From Breoghania sp. L-A4 (GTDB lineage: Bacteria > Pseudomonadota > Alphaproteobacteria > Rhizobiales > Stappiaceae), in contig NZ_CP031841.1 in assembly GCF_003432385.1 (NCBI RefSeq), forward strand, positions 1,651,579 to 1,715,578: a DNA stretch of 64,000 nucleotides, in the 5' to 3' direction. The notes beneath the pieces are model-generated. The model saw only the letters and a list, made by a program, of their open reading frames with translations. It was not told where the DNA came from and made no database searches. Both the position numbers and the translations under genes were made by a program. Below, piece after piece: positions 9,098 through 17,820 of the stretch (position 1 is its first letter; each line of letters opens with the position of its first letter).

Positions 9098-9997
9098 ATG
9101 GAAACATCCCCGCGCGGCCGCGCCTTCATCGCCGAGCACGAGGGCGTCGTGCTCAAGACCTACCGCTGTCCCGCCGGCGTGCTGACCATCGGCGTGGGCC
9201 ACACGGCGCGCGCCGGGGGGCTGGTTCCCAAGCCCGGCATGCGGATCACCCATGCCCAGGCCATGGCGCTGCTGGCGCAGGACGTCAAGCGCTTCGAGAA
9301 GCGGGTAACGGCCACCGGCGCGTTTGCCGCGCAGAAGCCCTTTGAGGGGGCGACATCGTTCGATTTCAATTCCGGCCGGATCCACAACGCCTCCTGGGTG
9401 AAGCACTACGCGGCGAACAAGTTCGCGGCGGCCGAGGCCTCGCTGATGCAGTGGACCAAGGGCGACGGCAAGGTGCTGCCCGGCCTGGTGCGCCGGCGCA
9501 AGGCGGAGGCCGATCTGATCTTTCGCGGACAGTATGGCCGGCTGCGCAGCGAGACCACGGCCGGGCTGTCGGCGTCGGGTCCTTCCGTTTCCACCGACCG
9601 GCGCGAGGTGGAGGCCTATCAGGCCCAGCTCAAGGCGCTTGGATTCTACAAAGGCCCCGTCGATGGTCATCGCGGCCCGGATACCCGCAACGCGGTGCTC
9701 GCCTTCCAGCGCAGCCACCCGCATCTCGACGACGACGGCATCGTCGGCCCGGCCACGCGCGCGGCGCTGATCCGCGCCATGAACCTGCGCAAGCGCGCGG
9801 CGCAGACGACGGCCGCCGCCGGCGGCTCGGGCGGCGGCGTGGCCGCGGCCGACCAGTCGCCCGTCGTCAACCATGTGACCGGCGTCGATCTGACCGCCTG
9901 GGGCGTCGGCATCGGGCTTGCCGTGCTGCTGGTGGCCGGCGCCTTCTTCGCCTGGCGCTACCGCGACGAGATCAGGCATCTGCTCGGCAGACTTTGA
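9098..9997 (+). CDS. Phage-type lysozyme (GH24) with peptidoglycan-binding domain and C-terminal membrane segment
   Basis: A 299-residue endolysin. Residues 1-150 are a GH24 lysozyme domain (FIAEHEGVVLKTYRCPAG, then LTIGVGHT). The T4 lysozyme triad E11-D20-T26 corresponds to the Glu of EHEG, the Cys of YRCP and the Thr of LTIG, so the usual Asp is a Cys. Residues 170-225 are a PG_binding_1 domain (VEAYQAQLKALGFYKGPVDG). A transmembrane helix follows near residues 268-287 (GVGIGLAVLLVAGAFFAW) with a short basic tail. The domain order suggests a membrane-held cell-wall hydrolase. The start has a GGGAGG site. A holin gene follows, making this a lysis cassette, plausibly for GTA release. Confidence 0.85.
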   Translation: METSPRGRAFIAEHEGVVLKTYRCPAGVLTIGVGHTARAGGLVPKPGMRITHAQAMALLAQDVKRFEKRVTATGAFAAQKPFEGATSFDFNSGRIHNASWVKHYAANKFAAAEASLMQWTKGDGKVLPGLVRRRKAEADLIFRGQYGRLRSETTAGLSASGPSVSTDRREVEAYQAQLKALGFYKGPVDGHRGPDTRNAVLAFQRSHPHLDDDGIVGPATRAALIRAMNLRKRAAQTTAAAGGSGGGVAAADQSPVVNHVTGVDLTAWGVGIGLAVLLVAGAFFAWRYRDEIRHLLGRL

Positions 9998-10045
9998 GCC
10001 TTCCTTCACCGATTGGCTTGGCCGTTGCCCGAACCGGTGGCCGAC

Positions 10046-10160
10046 CCTTCGAGACGGACCTGCGGTCCTCCTCAGGGTGACGTTGTCGTGTTGATGTCTT
10101 TTGAAACCGCCACCCATTCGGCGTCATCCTGAGGAAGCCGCGCAGCGGCTGTCTCGAAGG
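10046..10160. repeat. Long imperfect inverted repeat between endolysin and holin genes
   Basis: The outer arms CCTTCGAGAC (10046-10055) and GTCTCGAAGG (10151-10160) are perfect complements. The inner arms CCTCAGGGTGACG (10070-10082) and CGTCATCCTGAGG (10122-10134) match except for one base. The whole 115-bp unit could fold into a long interrupted stem. This bipartite pattern is a familiar intergenic element in alphaproteobacteria. It fills most of the 272-bp gap between the lysozyme and the holin. Confidence 0.7.
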
Positions 10161-10269
10161 ATCGGCGGTGCGTTCGACGTTGCCCCCGCTTGCATGCTAT
10201 CCGCTCGACGCCATGGCCTGGCGGGGCGCGGACGCCGCGAAGAACACACGTGCTCACAGGAGACCTCCC

Positions 10270-10794
10270 ATGCCCATCGCCCTTGCCGGCCTTGCCGGAA
10301 TCGCCGCCCAGGTGGGCGCGCCGCTGATCGCGGGACTGTTTCGCAAGCAGCTCGGCGGCGCGGCCGGCGAGCTGGCCGGCTCCGTCGTGGATGAAATCGC
10401 CAAAGGTATCGGTGTGCCGAACACGCCGATCGCCATCGAGACGGCGTTTCGGGAAAACCCGACCGACGTCGGCGAGGCGTTCCGGCAGGTGGACGTGGAG
10501 CGGCGCGAGGACCTGGCCGCCATGCTGGCGGAGGTGAATGCCACCATGCGCGCGGAACAGACCGCGCCGGGACTGCTGACGCGCATCTGGCGGCCGCTGT
10601 TCGGCATCCAGTTCGGCCTGGTCTATTCCGCCATCGGCGCGGTGCTGGCCTATACGGTGGGCTGGGCGGAGAACCCGGTGGGCGCGCTGGGGCTGACCGG
10701 CGGCTACATCACGACGTATCTCGGCTTTGGCGCGTCCGTGCTCGGCGTCTACGTCTGGCAGCGCAGCTCGGAGAAGAAGGCGGGGAGGGGGTGA
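10270..10794 (+). CDS. Holin of the 3TM/GTA-holin type
   Basis: A 174-residue protein resembling the holin_3TMs family that accompanies GTA and phage endolysins. It begins MPIALAGLAGIAAQVGAPLI. An amphipathic middle follows (FRQVDVERREDLAAMLAEVN). Two strong membrane helices come next (FGIQFGLVYSAIGAVLAYTV and ITTYLGFGASVLGVYVW), then a basic end (RSSEKKAGRG). Holins form the inner-membrane lesion that triggers lysis. The start ATG follows AGGAGACCTCCC. The preceding lysozyme gene makes a lysis module, next to the GTA tail genes here. Confidence 0.75.
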   Translation: MPIALAGLAGIAAQVGAPLIAGLFRKQLGGAAGELAGSVVDEIAKGIGVPNTPIAIETAFRENPTDVGEAFRQVDVERREDLAAMLAEVNATMRAEQTAPGLLTRIWRPLFGIQFGLVYSAIGAVLAYTVGWAENPVGALGLTGGYITTYLGFGASVLGVYVWQRSSEKKAGRG

Positions 10795-10881
10795 GGAACA
10801 GGGCCGGACATGCGGTCGTTTCTCCCCGCACAGCGCGATCCGTTCATGTCCCATTCAACGAAAATGCGCTATCAAGGCGGC

Positions 10882-11184
10882 ATGACACGGGAACATTTCA
10901 CATTGGGCAGCCGCTTGCGGCAGGTATCGTACGCGGTGGCGCTGTCGCTCGCGCTGACGGGGACGGCTGCGGCGCAGTGCCTGTCGGGCGGCGAGGCGCG
11001 CCAGGCGGTGGCCAGCGGCCAGGCGCAGCCGCTCGGCGCGATCAGTGCCGGCATTCAGGGCAAGATCGTGCGCGCGGACCTGTGCCAGAGCGGCGGGCGG
11101 CTGGTCTATCAGCTCTCTGTGCTCTCGGGCAGCCAGGTGCGGCGCGTGACCGTGGACGCGCGCTCCGGCGCGGTGCTGCGCTGA
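10882..11184 (+). CDS. Small exported PepSY-like protein upstream of feuPQ
   Basis: About 100 residues. A signal peptide (RQVSYAVALSLALTGTAAAQ) is followed by a mature part with PepSY-like features: LGAISAGIQGKIVRADLC, a Y-x-V strand (LVYQLSVLSG) and the closing VTVDARSGAVL. PepSY domains often inhibit or tune periplasmic partners. The gene ends 37 bp before the FeuP-like regulator. In Sinorhizobium a small periplasmic protein, FeuN, restrains FeuQ, so a similar role is possible, but homology to FeuN is not shown here. In-frame ATGs at 10810, 10846 and 10864 are alternative starts; I chose 10882 because it puts the signal peptide near the N-terminus. Confidence 0.6.
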   Translation: MTREHFTLGSRLRQVSYAVALSLALTGTAAAQCLSGGEARQAVASGQAQPLGAISAGIQGKIVRADLCQSGGRLVYQLSVLSGSQVRRVTVDARSGAVLR

Positions 11185-11221
11185 GCGGATTGAACAAACA
11201 TCATCATACAAGGGGATCGGC

Positions 11222-11950
11222 GTGCGGCTGCTGGTAGTGGAAGACGATGAGGACCTGAACCGGCAGCTTGTCGAGGCCCTGCGCGACGCGGGCTACGCGG
11301 TGGATGCGGCGCATGACGGCGAGGAGGGGCACTTTCTCGGCGACACCGAGCCCTATGACGCGGTGGTGCTGGACATCGGCCTGCCGAAGATGGACGGGCT
11401 GACGGTGCTGGAGACATGGCGCGCGGACGGCCGGACCATGCCGGTGCTGCTGCTCACCGCGCGCGACCGCTGGTCGGACAAGGTGGCCGGCATCGACGCG
11501 GGCGCCGACGACTATGTGGCGAAACCGTTCCACATCGAGGAAGTGATGGCGCGGCTGCGCGCGCTGTTGCGCCGGGCCGCCGGTCATGCGTCCAACGAGA
11601 TGACTTGCGGCGACGTGGCGCTGGATACGCGTGCGGGTCGGGTCACGCGCGCGGGCACGCCCGTCAAGCTGACCTCGCACGAATACCGGCTGCTGTCCTA
11701 CATGATGCACCACCGTGACCGGGTGGTCTCGCGCACCGAGCTGACCGAGCATCTCTATGATCAGGATTTTGACCGCGATTCAAACACCATCGAGGTGTTC
11801 GTCGGGCGGCTGCGCAAGAAGGTGGGCGCGGAGCTGATCGAGACCGTGCGCGGGCTGGGCTACCGGCTGAACGATCCCGACGCGCCGGCGGGCGAGGCGG
11901 CATCGGACACAGGCCCGGGAGCAGGCCCAGGGACGGGCAATGCGCCGTAG
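11222..11950 (+). CDS. feuP: OmpR-family response regulator, FeuP-like
   Basis: A 242-residue regulator. Its receiver domain has acidic residues in VVEDDED, phosphoacceptor Asp51 in VVLDIGLPKMDG, and the conserved Thr and Lys in LLLTARD and VAKPF. The C-terminal winged helix ends ETVRGLGYRLND. The sequence is very close to what I recall of rhizobial FeuP, which with FeuQ controls cyclic glucan export genes and other functions. The start is a GTG at 11222. The last 11 bp overlap the kinase gene, as expected of a co-translated pair. A Gly/Ala-rich tail (residues 222-242) is extra to the fold. Confidence 0.85.
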   Translation: MRLLVVEDDEDLNRQLVEALRDAGYAVDAAHDGEEGHFLGDTEPYDAVVLDIGLPKMDGLTVLETWRADGRTMPVLLLTARDRWSDKVAGIDAGADDYVAKPFHIEEVMARLRALLRRAAGHASNEMTCGDVALDTRAGRVTRAGTPVKLTSHEYRLLSYMMHHRDRVVSRTELTEHLYDQDFDRDSNTIEVFVGRLRKKVGAELIETVRGLGYRLNDPDAPAGEAASDTGPGAGPGTGNAP

Positions 11951-13295
11951 CTCGCTTTCCCTAAGGCTGATTCTGGTTGCCGCCGTCTGGTCGGTCGTCG
12001 CGCTGGCGATCGCGGGGTTCATTCTCGTCGAGCTGTACAGCGCGGCCAGCGAACGCGCGTTTGACGAACGCATCAACGTCTACATGACCACGCTGATCGG
12101 CGAGCTGTCGGTGGCCGACGCGGAAGGCTCGGAACCCGATCCGCCGGGCGAGGCGCGCTTCCGGCTGCCGCTTTCGGGCTGGTACTGGACGGTGCGCGAC
12201 CCGGATGCGTCGAATGACGTCCTGTTCGCCTCGCCGTCGCTGGTGGGCGACGCGCTGGTGCTGCCGCCGATCGGAGAGGCGGAAACCGAGTGGCGCGGCT
12301 ACGCGCGCGGTCCCGCCCGCGAGGAGGTGCGTGTCAGCCAGCGGCTGGTCGATTTCGGAACCGACCGCAGGCGGCTCATCGCGGTGGCGGGGGAGACCAC
12401 GACGCTGGCACAGGAAACCGTGGCATTCGCGGGGCAGGTGGCGCTGACCCTGAGCATTTTCGGACTGGGACTCGTGGCGGCAATCTTCCTGCAGGTGCGC
12501 ATCGGCCTGAAGCCGCTCAACCGGCTCAAGGCGTCGTTCGCCGCCGTTCGCCGCGGCGAGGCGGAGCAGATCGACGAGGACCTGCCGAGCGAACTGGCGC
12601 CGCTGGCCGTCGAGCTCAACGGGCTGATCGCGTCCAACAGGGACATCGTCGAGCGCGCCCGCGCCCATGTGGGCAATCTGGCGCATGCGCTGAAGACGCC
12701 GCTGAGCGTCATCACCAACGAGGTGCGCGGCGCGGGCGGCGACGAGGCCCGCAACAGCAAGCTCGCGGAACAGGCCGCGTTGATGCGCCAGCAGATCGAG
12801 CATCATCTGGAACGCGCCCGGATGGCCGCCCAGCGCCGGGTCATCGGCGTGGCCACGGAAACAGCCCCCGTCGTGGACGCCCTGGTGCGCACCATGCGCA
12901 AGATCCATGGCGGCCGGAACCTGAGCATCGAGGCCATCGCTCCGCCCGATCTGCGCTTTCGCGGCGAGCGCCAGGATTTCGAGGAACTGCTGGGAAACCT
13001 CATCGACAATGCCTGCAAATGGGCCGAGGGGAGGGTCCGGGTCACCCTGGCGCCGCACCAGGACGTGCGCCGGCCGATGCTGTCGATTCTCATCGAGGAC
13101 GACGGGCCGGGCCTGTCCGCGCCGCAACGCGAACAGGCGATGCAGCGCGGCCGCCGGCTGGATGAGACAGTCCCCGGATCCGGCCTTGGTCTGTCGATCG
13201 TCGCCGATCTGGCGGCTCTTTATGGCGGCCGCTTCGTGCTCGAGGACACGCCGCTGGGCGGTCTTGCGGCGCGGCTCGAACTGCCGGCGGTGTGA
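11940..13295 (+). CDS. feuQ: Sensor histidine kinase, FeuQ-like
   Basis: A 451-residue membrane kinase. A first transmembrane helix (ILVAAVWSVVALAIAGFILV) is followed by a periplasmic domain (about residues 32-160) and a second helix (VALTLSIFGLGLVAAIFL). After a HAMP-like linker comes the HisKA motif HVGNLAHALKTPLSVIT with phospho-His249. The ATPase domain has the N-box LIDNACKWAEG, then IEDDGPGL and SGLGLSIVADLAALYGG. It overlaps the upstream regulator by 11 bp and is its evident partner. The PepSY protein encoded upstream may act on the sensor domain (inference). Confidence 0.85.
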   Translation: MRRSSLSLRLILVAAVWSVVALAIAGFILVELYSAASERAFDERINVYMTTLIGELSVADAEGSEPDPPGEARFRLPLSGWYWTVRDPDASNDVLFASPSLVGDALVLPPIGEAETEWRGYARGPAREEVRVSQRLVDFGTDRRRLIAVAGETTTLAQETVAFAGQVALTLSIFGLGLVAAIFLQVRIGLKPLNRLKASFAAVRRGEAEQIDEDLPSELAPLAVELNGLIASNRDIVERARAHVGNLAHALKTPLSVITNEVRGAGGDEARNSKLAEQAALMRQQIEHHLERARMAAQRRVIGVATETAPVVDALVRTMRKIHGGRNLSIEAIAPPDLRFRGERQDFEELLGNLIDNACKWAEGRVRVTLAPHQDVRRPMLSILIEDDGPGLSAPQREQAMQRGRRLDETVPGSGLGLSIVADLAALYGGRFVLEDTPLGGLAARLELPAV

Positions 13296-13537
13296 TGTGG
13301 CCCGGCAAGCGTGTAAAGTTCTTGGGAACCAATGCCGGTCATGATGGTTGACCGTTGTAACCCGAGTTCTTGACCAACTTCGGCCACAAACCTGTGGGAC
13401 CCGAAGCGACACGGAATACTGTCCGGTCCTGGTTTGAATTGGCGGGCGAGAGAAGCTCACGGATATTTCCCGAATCACGGGAATATTGACATGTGCCTCA
13501 GGGTCTCAGGGCCCGGGCTGCGGGAGACAAAGAGAAC

Positions 13538-14005
13538 ATGCAGATTTTGAAAGTTGCGGTTGTGGCGTCCGTCGGACTTGGCATGGCGGCCTGCACCGAC
13601 ACCGGCCCCAAGCAGGGCATCGGCACGGTGGCCGGCGCCGTCGCCGGCGGCGTGATCGGAGCGCAGTTCGGCGCGGGCAGCGGGCAGCTGGCCGCAACCG
13701 CAGCGGGCGCCGTGATCGGTTCGATGATCGGCAGCGAGATCGGCCGGTCGCTTGACGAGCGTGACCGTGAATACGCCTACAATGCCCAATACCGCGCTCT
13801 GGAGTACAACCGTTCCGGTCAGCCGTCAGCTTGGGAGAACCCGGACACGGGCCGCCGCGGCAACGTGGTCCCGGGCCCGTCCTACCGGATCAATTCCGCC
13901 GACTGCCGCGATTACACGCACACGATCTATATCGACGGCCAGCCGGAAGTGGCGCGCGGCACCGCCTGCCGCCAGCCCGATGGCACATGGCGCCCCGTGG
14001 GCTAG
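13538..14005 (+). CDS. Glycine-zipper lipoprotein (17 kDa surface antigen type)
   Basis: A 155-residue outer-membrane lipoprotein. The lipobox is LGMAAC, giving acylation at Cys19. A glycine-zipper segment follows (GTVAGAVAGGVIGAQFGAGS and GAVIGSMIGSEIGRSL), as in the rickettsial 17 kDa antigen family. The C-terminal part has two cysteines that could pair (ADCRDYTHTIY and GTACRQPDGTW). The start has a GGGAGACAAAGAGA ribosome binding site. An intrinsic terminator follows the gene, so it is probably monocistronic. A role in envelope structure is the usual assumption for the family. Confidence 0.85.
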   Translation: MQILKVAVVASVGLGMAACTDTGPKQGIGTVAGAVAGGVIGAQFGAGSGQLAATAAGAVIGSMIGSEIGRSLDERDREYAYNAQYRALEYNRSGQPSAWENPDTGRRGNVVPGPSYRINSADCRDYTHTIYIDGQPEVARGTACRQPDGTWRPVG

Positions 14006-14044
14006 CCCGCGACGGTTTCGACGACGAATATTATTGCGACGACA

Positions 14045-14070
14045 CGGCGCGGCATCAGCCGCGCCGTTTT
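14045..14070 (+). terminator. Intrinsic terminator after the lipoprotein gene
   Basis: CGGCGCGGC (14045-14053) pairs perfectly with GCCGCGCCG (14058-14066) around the loop ATCA, followed by TTTT. It lies 40 bp after the lipoprotein stop. Confidence 0.75.
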
Positions 14071-14269
14071 GCTGTGCGCGGCCCGTATTTTTCGGGCCCG
14101 ATCGCCGCCAGCGCGCCGGGCTGCTGGCGGCGCCGTCCCGTTCCGTAGCGGAAGAAACCGCGCCAATGCGCCAGTTTCTCCTCCATCTGCAAGATTTGAT
14201 TAAACTTTTTCCGACACCCTAGGGGAAATGATTAATTGCGTGCCCCAACCCCTTGCCTGGGACGTCCTC

Positions 14270-15730
14270 ATGGTCGACCGGAGCCTAATTGCGCTCAAAG
14301 TCCGTTCCTACCTCGAAGGCCTGTCCGGAAGGGCGCTGGCCATGCTCGTGCGCGGGCTGGAAGCCGCCCGCGAGAACGGTGTGGACGACCCCCAGAGCGA
14401 CGTGATTCTGGAAGCGGCGCGCGCGCTGATCCGCAAGCCCGAAGCGGACGGCGAGCCCGACGCCCACCGGCGCAGTCTCCTCAAGCGCGCCTTTTTCGCG
14501 CCGCTGCGGCCTTTCCTGATTTCAGAAGTGCTGGACACCAAGGCGCCGGGCCGGATCTACCGGCCCTCGCTGGACGCCATCTGGCTGTGGCTGGAACGCG
14601 ACATCGCGCCCGACGCCATCATTCGCCTGCAGAAGGAACTCGCCAAGCGCGACTTCAAGGAAGAGGCCGTGGACAAGGCCTCCGAAGCCCTGCGCGCCAT
14701 CGCGCTCAAGGCGATGCGCGAGACGCTCGACGAGGCGGCCGCCGACACGCTGGCGAAGCAGAAGGTGGCCTATCGCGTCGGCGGCGACGACATTCTCGCG
14801 GAGCTTGAGGACGTCCACGCGATTCTCGATCAGCAGAAGGAGATCGCCGCCTTCGCCGACGGGCTGTCCGATACGCTCGATGCGGTGGATCTGCGCACCG
14901 ATGATCTCCTGCTTGCGCAGGCCAAGGAATTCGTGGGCAAGGACCCGCGCCGCGCCTGGTGGCTGGCGGCCCTGCTGCTGGCCCGCGCGGAAGACCCCGC
15001 CTGGCTGGTGGCGTTCGCCACGCGCGCCGCGCGCTCCAGCAAGGCCAATCTGATCCACAAGTCGCCCTACCGCCCGCTGGTCGATGCTCTGCTGGCCGAG
15101 ACCCAGCGCCTGACCCTTGTGGCGCAGCAGGCGCGCGGCAATCCCTCGCGCGGCGCGGCCATGGTCGATGCGGTGCGCGGCTTCGGTGATCTGGTGCGTG
15201 ACCTGAACATCGAGACACGCGTGGACGATGTGGCGGAATGGCGCGAGCAACTGGCCAAGTCCCGCGCCGACATGGCGGCATTCGTCACAAAGACGCTGAA
15301 CAGCGCAGTCGCCGAGTTGCGCCGCGCGATGCAGATCCCGCCGGTCGATGAGGATGGCCGTTTCGTGCAGGACACGGCGGCGGTCAACGATGCGGCGCAG
15401 ATTCTGCGCCTGCTGCTGGTCGCGCGCAACGCCGGTGAGGCGCTGGCGGTGAGTGAACTGGCGCGGCGGCTGCATCAGAGCGTGGAGCAGGTGCTCGACA
15501 TCGGCAGCCGCGCGCTGGCCGACAAGCTGCGCGAAGCCACTGGCGATCACCGCCGGGCCTGTCTGGCGGCGCTTAACGCCTCGATCGATTTCTGCACCAT
15601 CTATTTCGGCGACGACTACGCCCGTCGTCTGCGCGAGCGCCGTGACAAGCTGTGCGAGGGGGAGGATCTCTCCACCGCCGACGAAGACGGTCTGTTCGCC
15701 GATACGCCGCGGAAAAGCGCGCGCGGCTGA
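14270..15730 (+). CDS. Conserved alphaproteobacterial protein of unknown function
   Basis: A soluble, helix-rich protein of 486 residues from the ATG at 14270; an ATG at 14228 in the same frame would add 14 residues. I see no signal peptide, membrane helix or catalytic motif. The sequence is rich in Ala, Arg, Asp and Leu, with heptad-like helices (for example 120-200 and 330-400). Codon use matches the neighbours. I recall similar hypothetical proteins in Hyphomicrobiales but no assigned role. The gene stands alone between the lipoprotein terminator and the ccm operon. Confidence 0.75.
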   Translation: MVDRSLIALKVRSYLEGLSGRALAMLVRGLEAARENGVDDPQSDVILEAARALIRKPEADGEPDAHRRSLLKRAFFAPLRPFLISEVLDTKAPGRIYRPSLDAIWLWLERDIAPDAIIRLQKELAKRDFKEEAVDKASEALRAIALKAMRETLDEAAADTLAKQKVAYRVGGDDILAELEDVHAILDQQKEIAAFADGLSDTLDAVDLRTDDLLLAQAKEFVGKDPRRAWWLAALLLARAEDPAWLVAFATRAARSSKANLIHKSPYRPLVDALLAETQRLTLVAQQARGNPSRGAAMVDAVRGFGDLVRDLNIETRVDDVAEWREQLAKSRADMAAFVTKTLNSAVAELRRAMQIPPVDEDGRFVQDTAAVNDAAQILRLLLVARNAGEALAVSELARRLHQSVEQVLDIGSRALADKLREATGDHRRACLAALNASIDFCTIYFGDDYARRLRERRDKLCEGEDLSTADEDGLFADTPRKSARG

Positions 15731-16076
15731 ACCCCGCCGCCCCCCGGATCCACCGCGGTTCGCGACGTCTCAGCCGTTGGCATGCGTCAGCTTGGCTGAT
15801 TGCGGCGTGCGGGGGCGTACCTTATATTCATTCCAAACAATTTGTGCCGATCCGGTGGTGGTCATGCTACCCATGGACCGCGCGCCCTTGTCCGGTGTCC
15901 TCGCCGGTGGTTGTGGTTGCCCGATGGTGTCCGCGGCGAGCACGCGGGGCGGGGTTCTCAACAGGCGCATGATGAGGCTTTCCGTCGGGCGGCCCCTGGG
16001 TGCCCCAGCGACACAATGTCGCCGATCTGTCGATACTTATGTGAGGCGCGTCCAATCGCGTTATTAAAGCCGCACC
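15731..16076. other. Upstream region of the ccm operon
   Basis: This 346-bp gap shows no gene-like frame. Its one notable element is a promoter-like pair, listed separately. The remainder to 16076 would be an untranslated leader of about 240 bp. I see no clear riboswitch or attenuator fold. Confidence 0.4.
15800..15828 (+). promoter_or_regulatory. Possible sigma-70 type promoter for the ccm operon
   Basis: TTGCGG (15800-15805) and TATATT (15823-15828) are separated by 17 bp. This is the best promoter-like match upstream of ccmI in an otherwise GC-rich gap. The assignment rests on spacing and composition only. Confidence 0.35.
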
Positions 16077-17255
16077 ATGATGATCTGGATTCTGTTCGCC
16101 TTCCTCACCGTCCTCGCTGCGCTCGCGGTGCTCATCCCGTTGACGCGCGGAGGCCGCTCCGTGGCGCCCGACCATCAGCAGGACGTCGCCATCTACAAGG
16201 ATCAGCTCGGCGAGCTTGAACGCGACCTGGCGCGCGGCGTCATCGAGCCGGCGGAAGCGGAAGCCGCGCGCGCGGAAATCGCCCGGCGGCTGCTGCAGGC
16301 TTCGCGCCGGGAAGCGGCCGAGGAAGAAAGCCATCGCGAGGGCGATGACGCGGGGCCGCGCCGCATGATCGCCAGCGCGGCTGCCATTGTGCTGGTGCCG
16401 CTTGGCGCGTTGGGTCTTTATCTGATGGCGGGCTCGCCGCAACTGGCCGACCAGCCGCTGGCTGACCGCATCGCCGCAAGCAGCGACAATCCCGATATCG
16501 AGGTGATGGTCGCGCGGGTGGAACGCCATCTGGCCGACAACCCCGAGGACGGCCGCGGCTGGGCGGTGGTCGCGCCGGTCTACATGCGTCTTGGCCGGCC
16601 GGATGATGCGGCGCGCGCCTACCGCAACGCCATCCGGATCGAGGGCGAAAGCCAGAGCCTGCAGACCAATCTGGGCGAGGCGCTGGTCGTCGCCAATCAG
16701 GGCATGATCACGGCGGATGCGGCCGACGCCTTCACCCGCGCGGTGGCGCTGGAGCCGCAAGCCGTGAAACCTCGCTTCTTTCTCGCCATCGCGCTGGCCC
16801 AGGAAGGCCGCCGCGAGGAGGCGATCGAGGCCTGGCAGGCGCTGTTGTCCGGCGCCGACGGAACCGAGCCCTGGGTGCCCGCCGCTCAGGCCGAACTCGC
16901 CGAGCTCGGCGTCGAACCGCCCGTGATCGCCGGCCAACCCCCAATACAGGCGCCCGACAGGCAGGGCGGCGCGTTGCCGGGCCCGAGCGGCGAGGATGTC
17001 GCCGCGGCCTCGCAGATGTCGCAAGGTGACCGTCAGGAGATGATCACCGGCATGGTGGCGCGGCTCGACGAGCGGCTGAGCGCCGACGGCGGCTCGGTGG
17101 AGGAATGGACGCGGCTGGTGCGCGCCTATGTGGTGCTGGGCGACAAGCCTGCCGCCCGCGGCGCGCTGGCCAAGGCGCAGGCGGCGATGGCCGGAGACGC
17201 GCAGGCTCTGTCCACGCTCGACAAGCTGGCCGCCGACGCGGGGCTGAAATCATGA
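16077..17255 (+). CDS. ccmI: Cytochrome c biogenesis protein CcmI (CycH)
   Basis: A 392-residue protein. The N-terminal helix ([20 protein letters not shown]) is followed by the CcmI pattern [19 protein letters not shown] and [19 protein letters not shown] second helix lies at about residues 98-120 ([20 protein letters not shown]). The rest is periplasmic with TPR-like repeats ([20 protein letters not shown]). In System I maturation CcmI holds apocytochrome c and presents it to the CcmF/CcmH heme lyase. It is first in the order ccmI-ccmE-ccmF-ccmH, as in rhizobial cycHJKL. Confidence 0.95.
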   Translation: MMIWILFAFLTVLAALAVLIPLTRGGRSVAPDHQQDVAIYKDQLGELERDLARGVIEPAEAEAARAEIARRLLQASRREAAEEESHREGDDAGPRRMIASAAAIVLVPLGALGLYLMAGSPQLADQPLADRIAASSDNPDIEVMVARVERHLADNPEDGRGWAVVAPVYMRLGRPDDAARAYRNAIRIEGESQSLQTNLGEALVVANQGMITADAADAFTRAVALEPQAVKPRFFLAIALAQEGRREEAIEAWQALLSGADGTEPWVPAAQAELAELGVEPPVIAGQPPIQAPDRQGGALPGPSGEDVAAASQMSQGDRQEMITGMVARLDERLSADGGSVEEWTRLVRAYVVLGDKPAARGALAKAQAAMAGDAQALSTLDKLAADAGLKS

Positions 17256-17322
17256 ACCATCACACTGTCGACCGCCATGGGGCGGGAACAACCGTCCGTT
17301 TGAAGCAGGAGCAGGCCCGCCG

Positions 17323-17766
17323 ATGACCCGCAAACAACGCCGCCTGTCGCTGATCGCCGCCGCCGGCGCGGTGCTGGCCGTGGCCGCCGTCCTGATTCTC
17401 GTGGCGCTGCAGGACCAGATCGTGTTCTTCCAGTCGCCCTCGGATGTGGCGGAGAAGCACATCGCGCCGGGCCAGCGCATCCGCCTGGGCGGGCTGGTCA
17501 AGGAAGGCTCTGTCGTGCGCGGCGAGGGCACCACGGTGAGCTTTGCCGTGACCGACACCGAGCACGACGTGGCGGTGCGCTACACGGGCGTGCTGCCGGA
17601 TCTGTTTCGCGAGGGCCAGGGCGTGGTCACCGAAGGGGTGATGACGCCGGAGGGCACCTTTCGCGCCGACAGCGTGCTGGCCAAGCACGACGAGAACTAC
17701 ATGCCCAAGGAAGTGGCCGAAGCGCTGAAGGAAAAAGGCGTGTGGCAGGGCAAGGAAACCAATTGA
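17323..17766 (+). CDS. ccmE: Heme chaperone CcmE (CycJ)
   Basis: A 147-residue periplasmic heme chaperone, anchored by an N-terminal helix ([20 protein letters not shown]). The OB-fold carries the heme-attachment histidine in [11 protein letters not shown] (His122, equivalent to His130 of the E. coli protein) and the nearby Tyr. CcmE binds heme covalently and passes it to CcmF. The gene lies 67 bp after ccmI and 54 bp before ccmF. Confidence 0.95.
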   Translation: MTRKQRRLSLIAAAGAVLAVAAVLILVALQDQIVFFQSPSDVAEKHIAPGQRIRLGGLVKEGSVVRGEGTTVSFAVTDTEHDVAVRYTGVLPDLFREGQGVVTEGVMTPEGTFRADSVLAKHDENYMPKEVAEALKEKGVWQGKETN

Positions 17767-17820
17767 CCGTTGCTGACAACGGCGCGCGGGCAGGAACCGC
17801 GCGGCAAGGGGAGAGCCGGT

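Noticed and set aside
13463-13491. Inverted repeat around TTTCCCGAATCACGGGAAT followed by TTGACA, considered as an operator and promoter for the lipoprotein gene
   Set aside because: The arms need a one-base bulge and no -10 element is found at a suitable distance, so I do not claim it.
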